The notes: generated from the sequence alone by a model not told the origin. A stretch of DNA of 64,000 nucleotides from Xanthomonas sp. GPE 39 (GCF_000963005.1 NZ_JZHZ01000007.1:709266-773265); one strand, 5' to 3'; shown: positions 27,655 to 36,170, counted from the stretch's first letter. Translations and numbers: made by a program.

Positions 27655-28359
27655 TCAGTGGCAACGTACCAAGACGACCGTGATGTTGTCCGAACCGCCG
27701 TCGTCCAGCGCCGCCGCGACCAGCATGTCCACGCATTCCTGCGCGCTGCAATCGTCGTGGCCCAGCGCAGTGGCAATACCCACTTCGCCCACATGCTCGG
27801 TCAGCCCGTCGCTGCACAGGAGCAGGCACACACCTGGGCGCAGTTCGCCGGTCATCGAGGCCACGTTCAGATGCTGTGGATCGGTAATGCCGAGCGCCTG
27901 GGTGACCGCATTGCGATGCGGAGGTGCGTTTGCCTGTTCCGCAGTCAGTACGCCCTGTGCGATCAGCGCCTGCACGTGGCTGTGATCCTGGCTGAGCTGG
28001 GCGAGTTTGCCGTGGCGCCATAGATAAGCGCGGCTGTCACCGACCCAGGCCACTTCAAAGCGGTTCCCTTGCACATGTGTAGCGACCACGCTGGTGCCCA
28101 TCGGGAGTGGGGCGTGACGGAGCCGCGCGGCGTGGATGATCTCCTCGTCGGCAATCCGGATTGCATGCGCCAACGTGGCACCGCCGCGCACTTCGCGGAC
28201 GATGGCCTCGCGCGCCAGCGCGCTGGCGACTTCGCCGCAGGCATGGCCGCCCATGCCATCGGCCACCAGCCACAGGCCCAGCTCGTTATCGCCGTAGTAG
28301 GTGTCCTCGTTGAGGTCGCGGCGCAGGCCGAGGTGGGTGAGGTGTCCGAATTCGATCAT
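27655..28359 (-). CDS. PP2C-family serine/threonine protein phosphatase
   Basis: A 234-residue cytoplasmic Mg/Mn-dependent phosphatase (Stp1/PrpC type). Metal-binding motifs are clear: LRRDLNEDTYY near residue 14, VADGMGGHACGE near 32, CSDGLTEHV near 158 and GGSDNITVVLV at the C terminus. No kinase or FHA partner is adjacent, so it may act on a distant Ser/Thr kinase or a type VI secretion regulator. It is convergent with dnaQ. Confidence 0.9.
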   Translation of the reverse strand: MIEFGHLTHLGLRRDLNEDTYYGDNELGLWLVADGMGGHACGEVASALAREAIVREVRGGATLAHAIRIADEEIIHAARLRHAPLPMGTSVVATHVQGNRFEVAWVGDSRAYLWRHGKLAQLSQDHSHVQALIAQGVLTAEQANAPPHRNAVTQALGITDPQHLNVASMTGELRPGVCLLLCSDGLTEHVGEVGIATALGHDDCSAQECVDMLVAAALDDGGSDNITVVLVRCH

Positions 28360-28510
28360 TGCGCGCCTGTGGCTGGCCGGGCTTTTTGTAGTTCAACCCC
28401 CATCATCGCGGTCGCGCGCGCATCCGGCAATCGCCTGCGTCGGCTTGGCGCAGGTGGGGTTCATGGGCCTCGCTCGATCCGAGGGCACTCAAGCGTGGGC
28501 GTCGCATGGC

Positions 28511-28539
28511 TTGTTCGCACGCAGTGGGAACCGTATGAT
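28511..28539 (+). promoter_or_regulatory. Promoter of tRNA-Ser(CGA)
   Basis: -35 TTGTTC (28511-28516), exact 17-bp spacer, -10 TATGAT (28534-28539). The tRNA begins 31 bp after the -10 box. Confidence 0.65.
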
Positions 28540-28569
28540 GCTTGCCCCCGGTCCGCCGGGGACCACCCG

Positions 28570-28659
28570 GGAAGGTGGCAGAGTGGTTGAATGTACCTGA
28601 CTCGAAATCAGGCAGGCGTTTATAGCGCCTCGGGGGTTCGAATCCCCCCCTTCCCGCCA
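28570..28659 (+). tRNA. tRNA-Ser (CGA)
   Basis: A 90-nt class II tRNA with long variable arm and encoded CCA. The anticodon arm CCTGA-CTCGAAA-TCAGG exposes CGA. There is no sign of an integrated element at this tRNA. Confidence 0.96.
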
Positions 28660-28797
28660 GTTGCGCATTGGGCCCCGTCAGGGGCCTTTATGTTGTTGAG
28701 TGGTGGTATTTCGGAGCGGTCGCGATGCTGCGCCGATGTGGCGTTCAAGCTCGCCCGTTACACTCTTGGCTCTTCATTAGCCGCTTGGGTGTCTGTG

Positions 28798-29202
28798 ATG
28801 TCCGAAATTCTGGTTCCCGTGTCTTTCGGCGAATTGCTCGACAAGATCGCCATCTTGCAGATCAAGTCCGAGCGCATCGCCGCCCCGGACAAGCTGGTCA
28901 ATGTGCACGCGGAGTTGTCGGCGCTGGAGAAAACCTGGATGGCGCATCCGGCTGCCGGTGGCGATGTCGTGCGCCTACGCGCGGAATTGAAGGCGGTGAA
29001 TGAGCGGCTGTGGGTGATCGAAGACGAGATCCGGATCAAAGAGAAAGCGCAGGCCTTCGATGCGGAATTCATCCAGCTTGCACGCAGCGTGTACTACGAA
29101 AACGACGAACGCGCGCGCATCAAAAAAGAAATCAACCTGGCGCTGGGTTCCCGCTACGTAGAAGAAAAGTCCTATCAGGATTACCGCACGCCGTCCGCTT
29201 GA
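28798..29202 (+). CDS. DUF6165-family protein of unknown function
   Basis: A 134-residue soluble, mostly helical protein starting MSEILVPVSFGELLDKIAIL, which matches the conserved opening of the DUF6165 family. The middle is rich in charged heptad-like residues, suggesting a coiled coil. The ATG at 28798 is chosen because the open frame upstream runs through tRNA-Ser. It converges with a GT9 glycosyltransferase; family members often occur beside LPS or glycan genes, but no function is known. Confidence 0.75.
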   Translation: MSEILVPVSFGELLDKIAILQIKSERIAAPDKLVNVHAELSALEKTWMAHPAAGGDVVRLRAELKAVNERLWVIEDEIRIKEKAQAFDAEFIQLARSVYYENDERARIKKEINLALGSRYVEEKSYQDYRTPSA

Positions 29203-29219
29203 GTGCGGCCGCGTACAGC

Positions 29220-30269
29220 TCAGGCGCCGTGATCGGCGCGGTAGCGCTCGAACGCGGCAATTGCCGCGTCCACCTCGATCAGCGCCATGACGCCATCGTA
29301 TTCGATCTTGCGCCCCCATTTGAGTGCCTCGGCCGGCTTGCCCAGGTACTTGCGCGCGGCCGCATCGTATTTGTCCACGCAGTAGCGAATGTCCGAGTAC
29401 GGGCCGCTGCGGCGCGGGTTGCTTGCCGCGTGCAGGCCCAGCACCTTGACGCCCATGGCGTTGGCGATGTGCATGGGGCCGGAATCGGGCGTCATCACCA
29501 GCGCCGCGCGCTGCAGCAGCGCGGGCAGTTGTTTGAGCGTGTCGCGACCGACCAAATCCAGCAGCGGCGCGCGCGCCGCAGCGATGATGGCGTCGGCAGT
29601 GCTGCGCTCCAGCGCACTGCGCCCGCCGCATAACACCACCCGCCAACCTTGCGCGACAGCGTGGTCGGCGACTGCGGCGTAGCGCTCGGCATACCAGTTG
29701 CGGCGCTCATGGCTGGAACATGGCGAAATCAGCAGCGCCGGTCGGCCGTCGTCGGGCCATTGCGCACGCGCCCAGTCATGGGCCGCATCGGGTACTGGCA
29801 GGTCCCAGCGCACCTGCGTCTGACGTAGCCCGAGTGGCTCGCAGAAGCTGCCGATCGCGTCGAGCACATGGATGCCGGGGCGGTCGGGGATACGTTCGTT
29901 GACGAACAGGCCATGCAGATCCTTCGAGCGACTGCGGTCGTAGCCGATGCGACGGCGCGCTCGCACACAGGCCGAGAGCACATTGGCGCGCAGTGCCACC
30001 TGCATCTGCAGCAGCGCATCGAAACCTTGTCTCGGGAGTGCGTGGCGCAGTGCGCGCATGCCAGCCAGGCCGCTGCGTTTGTCGTAGCCATGGAAGACCA
30101 CCCCGGGCAGCCCGTCCAGCAGCTTGAGTCCTGCGTTGTCGATGATCCAGTGCAGCGGCGGTGCCTGTGGCCAGGCGTGCTGCAGCGTGCGCACCAGTGG
30201 CACGACGTGAGTCACGTCTCCCAGCGCCGACAAGCGCAACAGGCACAGCGAGGGGAGCATTGCCGGCAT
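29220..30269 (-). CDS. Glycosyltransferase family 9 (heptosyltransferase-like)
   Basis: A 349-residue GT-B enzyme of the ADP-heptose:LPS heptosyltransferase family. The N terminus LLRLSALGDVTHVVPL is the hallmark of GT9, and the C-terminal donor site reads ALVMTPDSGPMHIANAMG. It probably adds heptose or a related sugar to the LPS core, cytoplasmic side. The ATG at 30269 is preferred: an ATG at 30299 would overlap the divergent kdkA start. The next gene is the Kdo kinase, so both act on inner core LPS. Confidence 0.88.
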   Translation of the reverse strand: MPAMLPSLCLLRLSALGDVTHVVPLVRTLQHAWPQAPPLHWIIDNAGLKLLDGLPGVVFHGYDKRSGLAGMRALRHALPRQGFDALLQMQVALRANVLSACVRARRRIGYDRSRSKDLHGLFVNERIPDRPGIHVLDAIGSFCEPLGLRQTQVRWDLPVPDAAHDWARAQWPDDGRPALLISPCSSHERRNWYAERYAAVADHAVAQGWRVVLCGGRSALERSTADAIIAAARAPLLDLVGRDTLKQLPALLQRAALVMTPDSGPMHIANAMGVKVLGLHAASNPRRSGPYSDIRYCVDKYDAAARKYLGKPAEALKWGRKIEYDGVMALIEVDAAIAAFERYRADHGA

Positions 30270-30289
30270 GGTGTTGTTAGACTCGTAGG

Positions 30290-31039
30290 ATGGCTGCATT
30301 CGACGCTACTGAAGCACTGACGCCGTACCGCGAGGGTCGCGGCTATGGTGCCATTTTGTTCGACCGCGAACGACTCCGGCAAGCCGAGCCGGCGTTGTTC
30401 TCGGCCACATCCTGGGCCGAGCGCGCACGTCCGGTGGATGCGGGTGGGCGCGGAAGCGCATGGTTCATCGATGCCCCGTTCGGCGCCTGCGTGCTGCGCC
30501 AGTACCGCCGTGGCGGCTTGGTCGCCAAACTCAGTCGCGACCGCTACCTGTGGTGCGGTGCCCACCGTACCCGCAGTTTCGCCGAGTTCCGCCTGATGCG
30601 CGCGTTGATCGCGCGCAAGCTGCCGGTGCCCAAACCCTTGGCGGCCTGCTACCTGCGGCAGGGCACGCGCTATCGTGCCGCGCTGTTGATGGAGCGGCTG
30701 GAGGATGTCTGCTCCCTGGCAGAGCGCGCATTGATCGCTGGCCGTGGCGCGCCCTGGGAGGAGGCTGGGCGATTGATCGCGCGCTTCCATCGCGCTGGTC
30801 TGGATCATGCCGATCTCAACGCGCACAACATCTTGTTCGACGGTAATGGTCACGGTTGGTTGATCGACTTCGACCGCAGCGTGCTGCGCATTCCTGCCAC
30901 CGGCTGGCGCGAGCGCAATCTCAAGCGTCTGCATCGCTCATTGCTCAAGCTGCGCGGCGAGCGTGGCATCGATGCGGTCGAAAAGGACTACGAACGTCTG
31001 CGTCGCGCCTACGACCTGGCCTGGGAGCGCGGTTGCTGA
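30290..31039 (+). CDS. kdkA: 3-deoxy-D-manno-octulosonic acid (Kdo) kinase
   Basis: Phosphorylates the Kdo residue attached to lipid A, in organisms with a single-Kdo core. The 249-residue protein has a small-lobe region ending in VLRQYRRGG, catalytic loop [12 protein letters not shown] near residue 172 and metal-binding IDFDRS, the RIO/KdkA-like kinase pattern. It is divergent from the GT9 gene with 20 bp between starts, and overlaps the next gene by 1 bp (TGATG). Confidence 0.92.
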   Translation: MAAFDATEALTPYREGRGYGAILFDRERLRQAEPALFSATSWAERARPVDAGGRGSAWFIDAPFGACVLRQYRRGGLVAKLSRDRYLWCGAHRTRSFAEFRLMRALIARKLPVPKPLAACYLRQGTRYRAALLMERLEDVCSLAERALIAGRGAPWEEAGRLIARFHRAGLDHADLNAHNILFDGNGHGWLIDFDRSVLRIPATGWRERNLKRLHRSLLKLRGERGIDAVEKDYERLRRAYDLAWERGC

Positions 31040-31797
31040 TGAGCGCTTGGGTGCTGCGTTTCCAGGGCGTGGGCAACGCCTCGGCGGTGCAGCTGGGTTC
31101 GCCGATGGCCACGATCGAGCGCGACGCGCTGCCGTGGCTGAGCATCGACTGCGGCGGCGAGGGCCTGAGTGCTTACCAGGCGCACTACGGCGCCATGCCG
31201 CAGGCGTTGTTCGTCACCCATGTGCATCTGGATCACGTGGCCGGGTTCGAGCGCCTGTTCGTGGATAGCTATTTCTCCGAACGGCGCGGCAAGGTGCGCC
31301 TGTACGTGCCCGCGCCGGTGCTGCCGCTGCTGCACCGCCGCGTGGCCGACTACCCGAACGTGTTGGCCGAGGGCGGCGCCAACTTCTGGGACGCGTTTCA
31401 GTTGATCGCGGTCGGTGAGGCGTTCTGGCACGACGGCGTGCGTCTGGAGGTTTTCCCAGTACGCCATCACTGGCCGGAGACGGCCTATGGCGTGCGCCTG
31501 CCGGGCGCGTTGGTGTGGAGTGGGGATACCCGGCCGATTCCGGAAATGCTCAACCGCTATGCCGACGACGGCGAACTGATCGCACACGACTGTGGTCTTC
31601 ACGGCAACCCCTCGCATACTGGCGTGGACGATCTGGAACGTGAATATCCCGCCGAACTGGTGCGAAGGATGATGCTCTACCACTACGCCAGCGCCACAGA
31701 TGCCGAGGTCTTGCGCGCGCGTGGCCATCGCGTGGCGCGGCCGGGCGAGTGCGTGGCGCTGCCTACGCCACGTTTGCCGCAGATGCCGGCCGGATGA
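31039..31797 (+). CDS. Metallo-beta-lactamase-fold protein (RNase Z-like)
   Basis: A 252-residue cytoplasmic metallohydrolase-fold protein. The dinuclear metal site is visible: THVHLDHVAG near residue 58, a second His cluster in VRHHWPE, Asp in WSGDTRP and the late His in MLYHYAS. The layout resembles RNase Z and phosphodiesterase-type members without the exosite arm, but the substrate is unknown. It is coupled on both sides: 1-bp overlap with kdkA and 4-bp overlap with moaA. Confidence 0.8.
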   Translation: MSAWVLRFQGVGNASAVQLGSPMATIERDALPWLSIDCGGEGLSAYQAHYGAMPQALFVTHVHLDHVAGFERLFVDSYFSERRGKVRLYVPAPVLPLLHRRVADYPNVLAEGGANFWDAFQLIAVGEAFWHDGVRLEVFPVRHHWPETAYGVRLPGALVWSGDTRPIPEMLNRYADDGELIAHDCGLHGNPSHTGVDDLEREYPAELVRRMMLYHYASATDAEVLRARGHRVARPGECVALPTPRLPQMPAG

Positions 31798-32828
31798 GTG
31801 CCATCGCGCGCCCGTCGCTTGCGTCCGCGACGCCAGCGGACCGGCGCGGGCGTGCGTTGCGCGATCTGCGCCTGTCGGTGATCGAGGCGTGCAATTTCCG
31901 CTGCGGCTACTGCATGCCAGTCGATAAAGTCCCCGACGATTACGGATTCGACGCGGCCGCGCGGCTGTCGTTCGCACAGATCGAGACCGTGGTACGCGCC
32001 TTCGTCCGTAACGGCGTGCGCAAGCTGCGCCTGACTGGCGGGGAGCCCTTGCTGCGCCGCGAACTGCCGGAATTGGTGCAGCGGCTCGCACGCATTGCGG
32101 GTGTGGAAGATTTGGCAATGACCACCAACGGCGTGTTGTTGGCATCGCACGCGCAGGCCTTGCGTGACGCCGGCTTGCAGCGCGTTACGGTCAGTCTGGA
32201 TGCCATCGATCCGTTGGTGTTCCGGCAACTATCCGGCGGTCGTGGCGAAATCGCGCAGGTGTTGGCCGGTATTGATGCCGCCGTTGCGGCCGGGTTTGGC
32301 CCGCTCAAACTCAACTGCGTGGTCCAGCGTGGGATCAACGACGAACAGGTATTGCCGCTGTTGGCGCATTTTCGCGGTAGCGGCCATGTGTTGCGTTTCA
32401 TCGAATACATGGACGTGGGCACGTGCAACGCTTGGCGTCGCGACATGGTGGTGCCCGCTGCGGAACTGCGCGAGCGCATTGCCGCACGCTGGCCGCTGCA
32501 CGCGCTGGAGCCGCACTATCCTGGCGAAGTCGCCGCGCGTTATGCCTTCGCTGATGGCGGTGGCGAGGTTGGCTTCGTTACTTCTGTCAGCGCGCCGTTT
32601 TGCGGCGACTGCCATCGTGCGCGGGTTTCGGCGGATGGTCGTCTTTATACCTGTCTGTTCGCTGCCGAAGGTGCCGATCTCACCCCGGCGCTGGCCGATG
32701 GCGAGCAGGCGCTGGCCGAACGCGTGCGCGACTTATGGGAGCAGCGCAATGACCGTTACAGCGAATTGCGTGGCGATGCGACGGCGACGCGCGGCAAGCA
32801 CGTCGAAATGTTCCTGATCGGTGGTTGA
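31794..32828 (+). CDS. moaA: GTP 3',8-cyclase MoaA
   Basis: Radical SAM enzyme that begins molybdenum cofactor synthesis by cyclising GTP to 3',8-cH2GTP. The 344-residue protein has the radical SAM cluster motif CNFRCGYC near residue 39, the SAM-binding TGGEPLL, and the C-terminal second [4Fe-4S] site CGDCHRARVSADGRLYTC spread over 18 residues, ending in the essential GG. The ATG at 31794 overlaps the upstream stop (ATGA). moaC, moaD and moaE follow. Confidence 0.96.
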   Translation: MSAIARPSLASATPADRRGRALRDLRLSVIEACNFRCGYCMPVDKVPDDYGFDAAARLSFAQIETVVRAFVRNGVRKLRLTGGEPLLRRELPELVQRLARIAGVEDLAMTTNGVLLASHAQALRDAGLQRVTVSLDAIDPLVFRQLSGGRGEIAQVLAGIDAAVAAGFGPLKLNCVVQRGINDEQVLPLLAHFRGSGHVLRFIEYMDVGTCNAWRRDMVVPAAELRERIAARWPLHALEPHYPGEVAARYAFADGGGEVGFVTSVSAPFCGDCHRARVSADGRLYTCLFAAEGADLTPALADGEQALAERVRDLWEQRNDRYSELRGDATATRGKHVEMFLIGG

Positions 32829-32832
32829 GCCG

Positions 32833-33207
32833 ATGGACACCGCGCTGCAAGGTGAATTAGTCGCGTTGGAACTGGAATTGCTGGAGCCGACACTGCGCGC
32901 TTGGTCCAAACGCGTGGCCGATCTGCTTCACGGTGCTTTCCTGGAGTTTGGCACATCCGCTAGTCGCTTCGACAAGCTTGCCATGTTGCAGGCGCGATCT
33001 GTCCAGGCGAGCGGCTTCGTTTATCGTGTTTTCGAGATGGACGCGCAGGCGTTGGCGCCAGCTCTTGTGCAATTGCGTGACCGCAGCGAGCGTGGTGGCG
33101 GCAGCGAACCGCCGCAGCAGGCGCTGCACAGTTCATTGTGGCAGCGCCGCGACCGTCGATGGCGCATGCTGTTCCATCAAGGCACGCCGATTCCCGGTGT
33201 TGTCTGA
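32833..33207 (+). CDS. NTF2-like (DUF4440-type) protein in the moa operon
   Basis: A 124-residue protein with the cone-shaped NTF2-like pattern: [12 protein letters not shown] helix, [11 protein letters not shown], later [10 protein letters not shown] at the C-terminal strand, as in DUF4440 proteins. The ATG at 32833 lies 4 bp after the moaA stop; a GTG at 32821 would overlap moaA. It is not a known Mo-cofactor enzyme and its role in this operon is unknown. Confidence 0.75.
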   Translation: MDTALQGELVALELELLEPTLRAWSKRVADLLHGAFLEFGTSASRFDKLAMLQARSVQASGFVYRVFEMDAQALAPALVQLRDRSERGGGSEPPQQALHSSLWQRRDRRWRMLFHQGTPIPGVV

Positions 33208-33238
33208 GCATCGCGCCGTGGGAGGGGCAGCGTCATCC

Positions 33239-33757
33239 ATGACCAAGAAAAGATCCACCAAGCCGGCAGGCACATCGGCGCCGATGCTGACCCATCTTGA
33301 CCCGCAGGGGCTGCCTGCGATGGTGGACGTTTCCGCCAAGCCCGCCACCGCGCGCGTGGCGGTTGCTGAGGCGCGGGTACGTTTTCCTGCGGCGGTGGCC
33401 GCGCAATTGCGTGCCGATGCGTTGCGCAGCGCCAAGGGCGGCATCGTCGAGACTGCGGTGATTGCCGGCACGTTGGCGGTCAAGCGCACGCACGAATTGA
33501 TTCCGTTCTGCCATCCGTTGCCCATCGATGGCTGTCGCTTCGCCATCGACTGGGCCTCGCCGCAGGTGTTGCGGATCGAATGCCGCGTGCGCACCGTGCA
33601 TCGTACCGGCGTGGAGATGGAAGCCTTGACCGGTGCCAGCGTCGCCGCGCTGACCGTCTACGACATGTGCAAAGCCTTGACCCACGCGATGACCATCGGC
33701 CCGGTGCGATTGCTCGGCAAACGTGGTGGCAAGCGCGATGTCGGGAGCGTGGCATGA
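33239..33757 (+). CDS. moaC: Cyclic pyranopterin monophosphate synthase MoaC
   Basis: Converts 3',8-cH2GTP to cyclic pyranopterin monophosphate, the second Mo-cofactor step. The 172-residue protein has [31 protein letters not shown], the catalytic region [10 protein letters not shown] and [21 protein letters not shown] read across residues 125-147. The Lys pair near the C terminus ([10 protein letters not shown]) fits the active site. The N terminus is about 15 residues longer than in E. coli. It overlaps moaD by 4 bp. Confidence 0.95.
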   Translation: MTKKRSTKPAGTSAPMLTHLDPQGLPAMVDVSAKPATARVAVAEARVRFPAAVAAQLRADALRSAKGGIVETAVIAGTLAVKRTHELIPFCHPLPIDGCRFAIDWASPQVLRIECRVRTVHRTGVEMEALTGASVAALTVYDMCKALTHAMTIGPVRLLGKRGGKRDVGSVA

Positions 33758-33999
33758 GCGCCTCGGTGACCGTGCTGTACTTCGCCAGCTTGCGCGAGGC
33801 GGCGGGGATTGATCGAGAGCAGGTGCGCACGGCCGCGCCCGACTTGCGCGCGCTGTACGCCGAACTCGACGCGCGGCATGGCCTGCGTTGGCCTGCACAA
33901 CGTCTGCGTGTGGCAGTGGATGGCGCCTTCGCCGATTGGGGCGACACATTGCGCGATGGCGCGGAAGTGGTGTTCATTCCGCCGGTGTCGGGAGGCTGA
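33754..33999 (+). CDS. moaD: Molybdopterin synthase sulfur carrier subunit MoaD
   Basis: Ubiquitin-fold protein whose C-terminal glycine carries the thiocarboxylate sulfur for molybdopterin synthesis. The 81-residue protein starts [14 protein letters not shown] and ends FIPPVSGG, with the required terminal Gly-Gly. ATGA overlap with moaC; moaE starts 3 bp after its stop. Confidence 0.95.
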   Translation: MSASVTVLYFASLREAAGIDREQVRTAAPDLRALYAELDARHGLRWPAQRLRVAVDGAFADWGDTLRDGAEVVFIPPVSGG

Positions 34000-34002
34000 G
34001 TG

Positions 34003-34428
34003 ATGTCCACCGCGCCGCGTTTCCATCTCTCCGACCACGCGCTCGATCCTGTTGCGTTGCGTGCGCCGCTGGCCCATGCGCAGGCCGGTGCCTATGCCAG
34101 CTTCGAAGGCTGGGTACGCGATCACAACGACGGCCGCGCCGTTGATGGCCTGCGCTATGACGCCTATGCCGCCCTGGCCGAAGTCGAAGGCCAGCGTATC
34201 GTTGACGAAGCACTGGCGCGCTTCGCCATTCTCGACCTGCGTTGCGTCCACCGTATCGGCGACTTGGTGATCGGTGACTTGGCCGTGTGGGTGGGCGTGG
34301 TGGCGGCGCATCGCGATGCCGCCTTTGGCGCCTGTCGCTATGTCATTGACGAGGTCAAAGCGCGAGTGCCGATCTGGAAACACGAACGCTACCGCGACGG
34401 TGAGGCGGGTTGGCTGCATCCGCAATAG
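34003..34428 (+). CDS. moaE: Molybdopterin synthase catalytic subunit MoaE
   Basis: Large subunit of molybdopterin synthase; it takes sulfur from MoaD thiocarboxylate to build the dithiolene. The 141-residue protein contains GAYASFEGWVRDHNDGR near residue 29, the H-R-I-G-x-L motif (HRIGDLVIGD) and the catalytic lysines in VIDEVKARVPIWKHE. It is the last gene of the moa operon; ffs lies beyond it on the other strand. Confidence 0.96.
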   Translation: MSTAPRFHLSDHALDPVALRAPLAHAQAGAYASFEGWVRDHNDGRAVDGLRYDAYAALAEVEGQRIVDEALARFAILDLRCVHRIGDLVIGDLAVWVGVVAAHRDAAFGACRYVIDEVKARVPIWKHERYRDGEAGWLHPQ

Positions 34429-34482
34429 CGTGCGTGACGCCGCGTAACGCGCATGCTGCAGTTGCCGACTGATGTACGAGCG

Positions 34483-34541
34483 TGCAGCAAGCGAGATGCT
34501 CGATGATGCCAGGTTGCAGCAAGCCAGACGCTCGGCGATGC
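34483..34541 (+). repeat. Imperfect tandem 27-bp repeat downstream of moaE
   Basis: Two copies beginning TGCAGCAAGC (34483-34509 and 34515-34541) match at 23 of 27 positions with a 32-bp period. They lie between the end of moaE and the 3' end of ffs. No function is evident. Confidence 0.6.
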
Positions 34542-34565
34542 GAGAGCGCGAACAGTCGAAGGAGG

Positions 34566-34676
34566 GGTGGCGACCCCGCCGGCTGACCTCGGCGCCCGCG
34601 TCGATCGATACCGTTGCTGCCTTCCGGCCCTGGCGGGGTTTTCGACCTAGCGTCGCGAGGGGCCGACGGGGCCACC
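34566..34676 (-). ncRNA. ffs: 4.5S signal recognition particle RNA
   Basis: On the minus strand the conserved SRP RNA helix 8 core reads CCAGGGCCGGAAGGCAGCAA, with the GGAA tetraloop and the asymmetric internal loop that binds Ffh. The 5' end GGTGGCCCC and the 3' end GGGGTCGCCACC pair to close a single long hairpin of about 111 nt, the standard bacterial small SRP RNA. Ends are set by the outer stem and may be off by a few bases. Closeness to dnaX is common for ffs; here a 6-kb element separates them. Confidence 0.9.
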
Positions 34677-34686
34677 ATAGAGACGA

Positions 34687-34754
34687 AACCGCGCCAGCAG
34701 CGCGGTTGTTGCCCGTTAGGAATTCCTGCGCAGGAAGCGAAGGAATCTGCGCAG
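34687..34754. promoter_or_regulatory. Dyad-rich region upstream of ffs
   Basis: Contains a hairpin AACCGCGC-CAGCA-GCGCGGTT (34687-34707), a perfect 14-bp palindrome TTCCTGCGCAGGAA (34723-34736) and a second CTGCGCAG core at 34747-34754, exactly 21 bp (two helical turns) after the first. It lies between the ffs 5' end and the left attachment repeat. It may be the ffs control region or part of the recombination site; no clean -10/-35 pair was seen. Confidence 0.45.
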
Positions 34755-34768
34755 GGGCAGCGCGGGGA

Positions 34769-34786
34769 AACTGGCGGAGAGAGGGG
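34769..34786 (+). repeat. attL: left 18-bp direct repeat of the integrated element
   Basis: AACTGGCGGAGAGAGGGG is an exact copy of the 3' end of tRNA-Ser(GGA) and its flank at 40742-40759. It marks the left boundary of the element. Confidence 0.9.
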
Positions 34787-34945
34787 CCGCGCTTGCTTAG
34801 CCTTAGCTCATCTCGCTAGGTATCTATTCTCGCTGTACCTACATGTTTCGGCAAGAAGTTTTCGTCTCGGGTGGTCTCGCCCTCTATCGCTACATCGCTC
34901 GTTCATAGTAGGGTAGGTAGTAGGTTAAAACTTGATGAGCGCCCC

Positions 34946-35770
34946 ATGCCTCGCAAGGCAAAAGAGCTGACAGACATAGCAGTCCGGAACCTGAGAAAGC
35001 CCGGATACTACGCTGTCGGTGGGGCTGTGTCGGGACTCCTGCTGCAAGTCACCGCGACCGGAGCCCGGAGCTGGGTGCTTCGCTACACCGCTGGTGTGAA
35101 ACCCGGAACCGACAAGCCGTGGCGGCGTGATCTTGGGCTGGGCGGCTATCCGGACGTGTCGCTGTCCGAAGCGCGGCGCAAGGCCGCCGAGGCGCGCGAA
35201 CTGCTTTCCAAGAACATCGACCCGATCACCGCGAAGCGAGAGGCCCGGAGCGCCATGCTTGCGGCGCGCCTGGCTGAGATCACATTCGAGAAGGCCGCGC
35301 ACCAGTTCATCGAGTCCAAGTCCGCGGAATGGAAGTCGGGCGGCAAGAGCGCCGACCAGTGGACCAGCTCGCTCGAAGCCTATGCCTTCCCGGTGCTGGG
35401 CTCGCTCCGCGTCGCCGACATCGACCGCGCACACGTCCTGCGCGTCCTTGAGCCCATCTGGATTGAGAAGAACGAGACGGCGAACCGGGTGCGCCAGCGC
35501 ATGGAGTCGGTGCTGGACTGGGCAAAGGTCCGCGGCTTCCGCGAGGGCGACAACCCGGCGCGTTGGAATGGCTATCTAGATAAGGTCCTACCCGCGCCCG
35601 GGAAGGTAAGGGACGTGCAGCACCATCCGGCGCTGCCCTATGCCCCAATGCAGTCGTTCATGCTGGACCTTCGCTCGCGCAATGGCATGGGTGCGCGGGT
35701 GCTTGAGTTCGCGATCCTGACCGCGGCCCGGTCGGGCGAAGCGCGTGGTGCGCGCTGGGACGAAGTTGGC
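34946..35770 (+). pseudogene. int: Tyrosine recombinase (P4-type integrase), C-terminally truncated
   Basis: The first 275 codons encode a P4-family integrase: DUF4102 N-terminal domain (AVRNLRKPGYYAVGG, DLGLGGYPDVSLSEAR), SAM-like core-binding domain and the start of the catalytic domain with its first Arg in ILTAARSGEARGARWDE. After the codons for WDEVG similarity stops, and the frame runs on to a stop at 36028 through out-of-frame terminase sequence. The His-x-x-Arg and nucleophile Tyr are missing, so the enzyme is inactive. The ATG at 34946 follows GATGAGCGCCCC. The break marks a deletion junction. Confidence 0.85.
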
Positions 35771-36170
35771 ATGCCGGAACGGTGTTCGCGCGCGTGGCGT
35801 CATCGATTCCGCGGCGGAGGCTCGCACCGCCGGGCGCATGGAGGCGAGCTTGTCGGACCTGTTCCGGGCGGCTGGCGTTCGCGTGAGCCTGGCGAGGAAA
35901 GGCCCGCGCGTCCCGCGCTTCGAGCAGTTGAAGCAGTTGATGGTCAACGGCGAGTTCTTCGTGGCGTCGCGGTGTTGGTTCTGGCTGGCGACCGTCCCGA
36001 GCCTGCCGCGCGATTCGCGTATCCCTGATGACGTGGACACGAAGGCGAACGACCACGCATTGGACGCAACAAGCTACGCCATCGCGGGCGAGGCGGCCGG
36101 GCGCGTGATCCAAGAGGATTTTCACCCCGTTGCGAAGCTGCCACGCGATGATCGAGTCATCTTGGTTTGA
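35771..36170 (+). pseudogene. Phage terminase large subunit, C-terminal fragment
   Basis: Only the tail of a terminase nuclease domain remains, in a different frame from the integrase: RGVIDSAAEARTAGR, KGPRVPRFEQLKQLM and the typical ending DVDTKANDHALDATSYAI with the last acidic residue of the RNase H-like nuclease. There is no ATPase domain and no start codon of its own. It directly abuts the truncated integrase, so an internal deletion removed the rest of the phage genome between int and terminase. The family call rests on motif style. Confidence 0.6.

Noticed and set aside
28570-28800. A second integrated element at tRNA-Ser(CGA)
   Set aside because: The downstream gene is a normal chromosomal-type gene and no repeat of the tRNA 3' end was seen nearby.
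34472-34916. Plus-strand open frames across the ffs region
   Set aside because: The conserved SRP RNA core and closing stem explain this sequence; the frames have no similarity or RBS.
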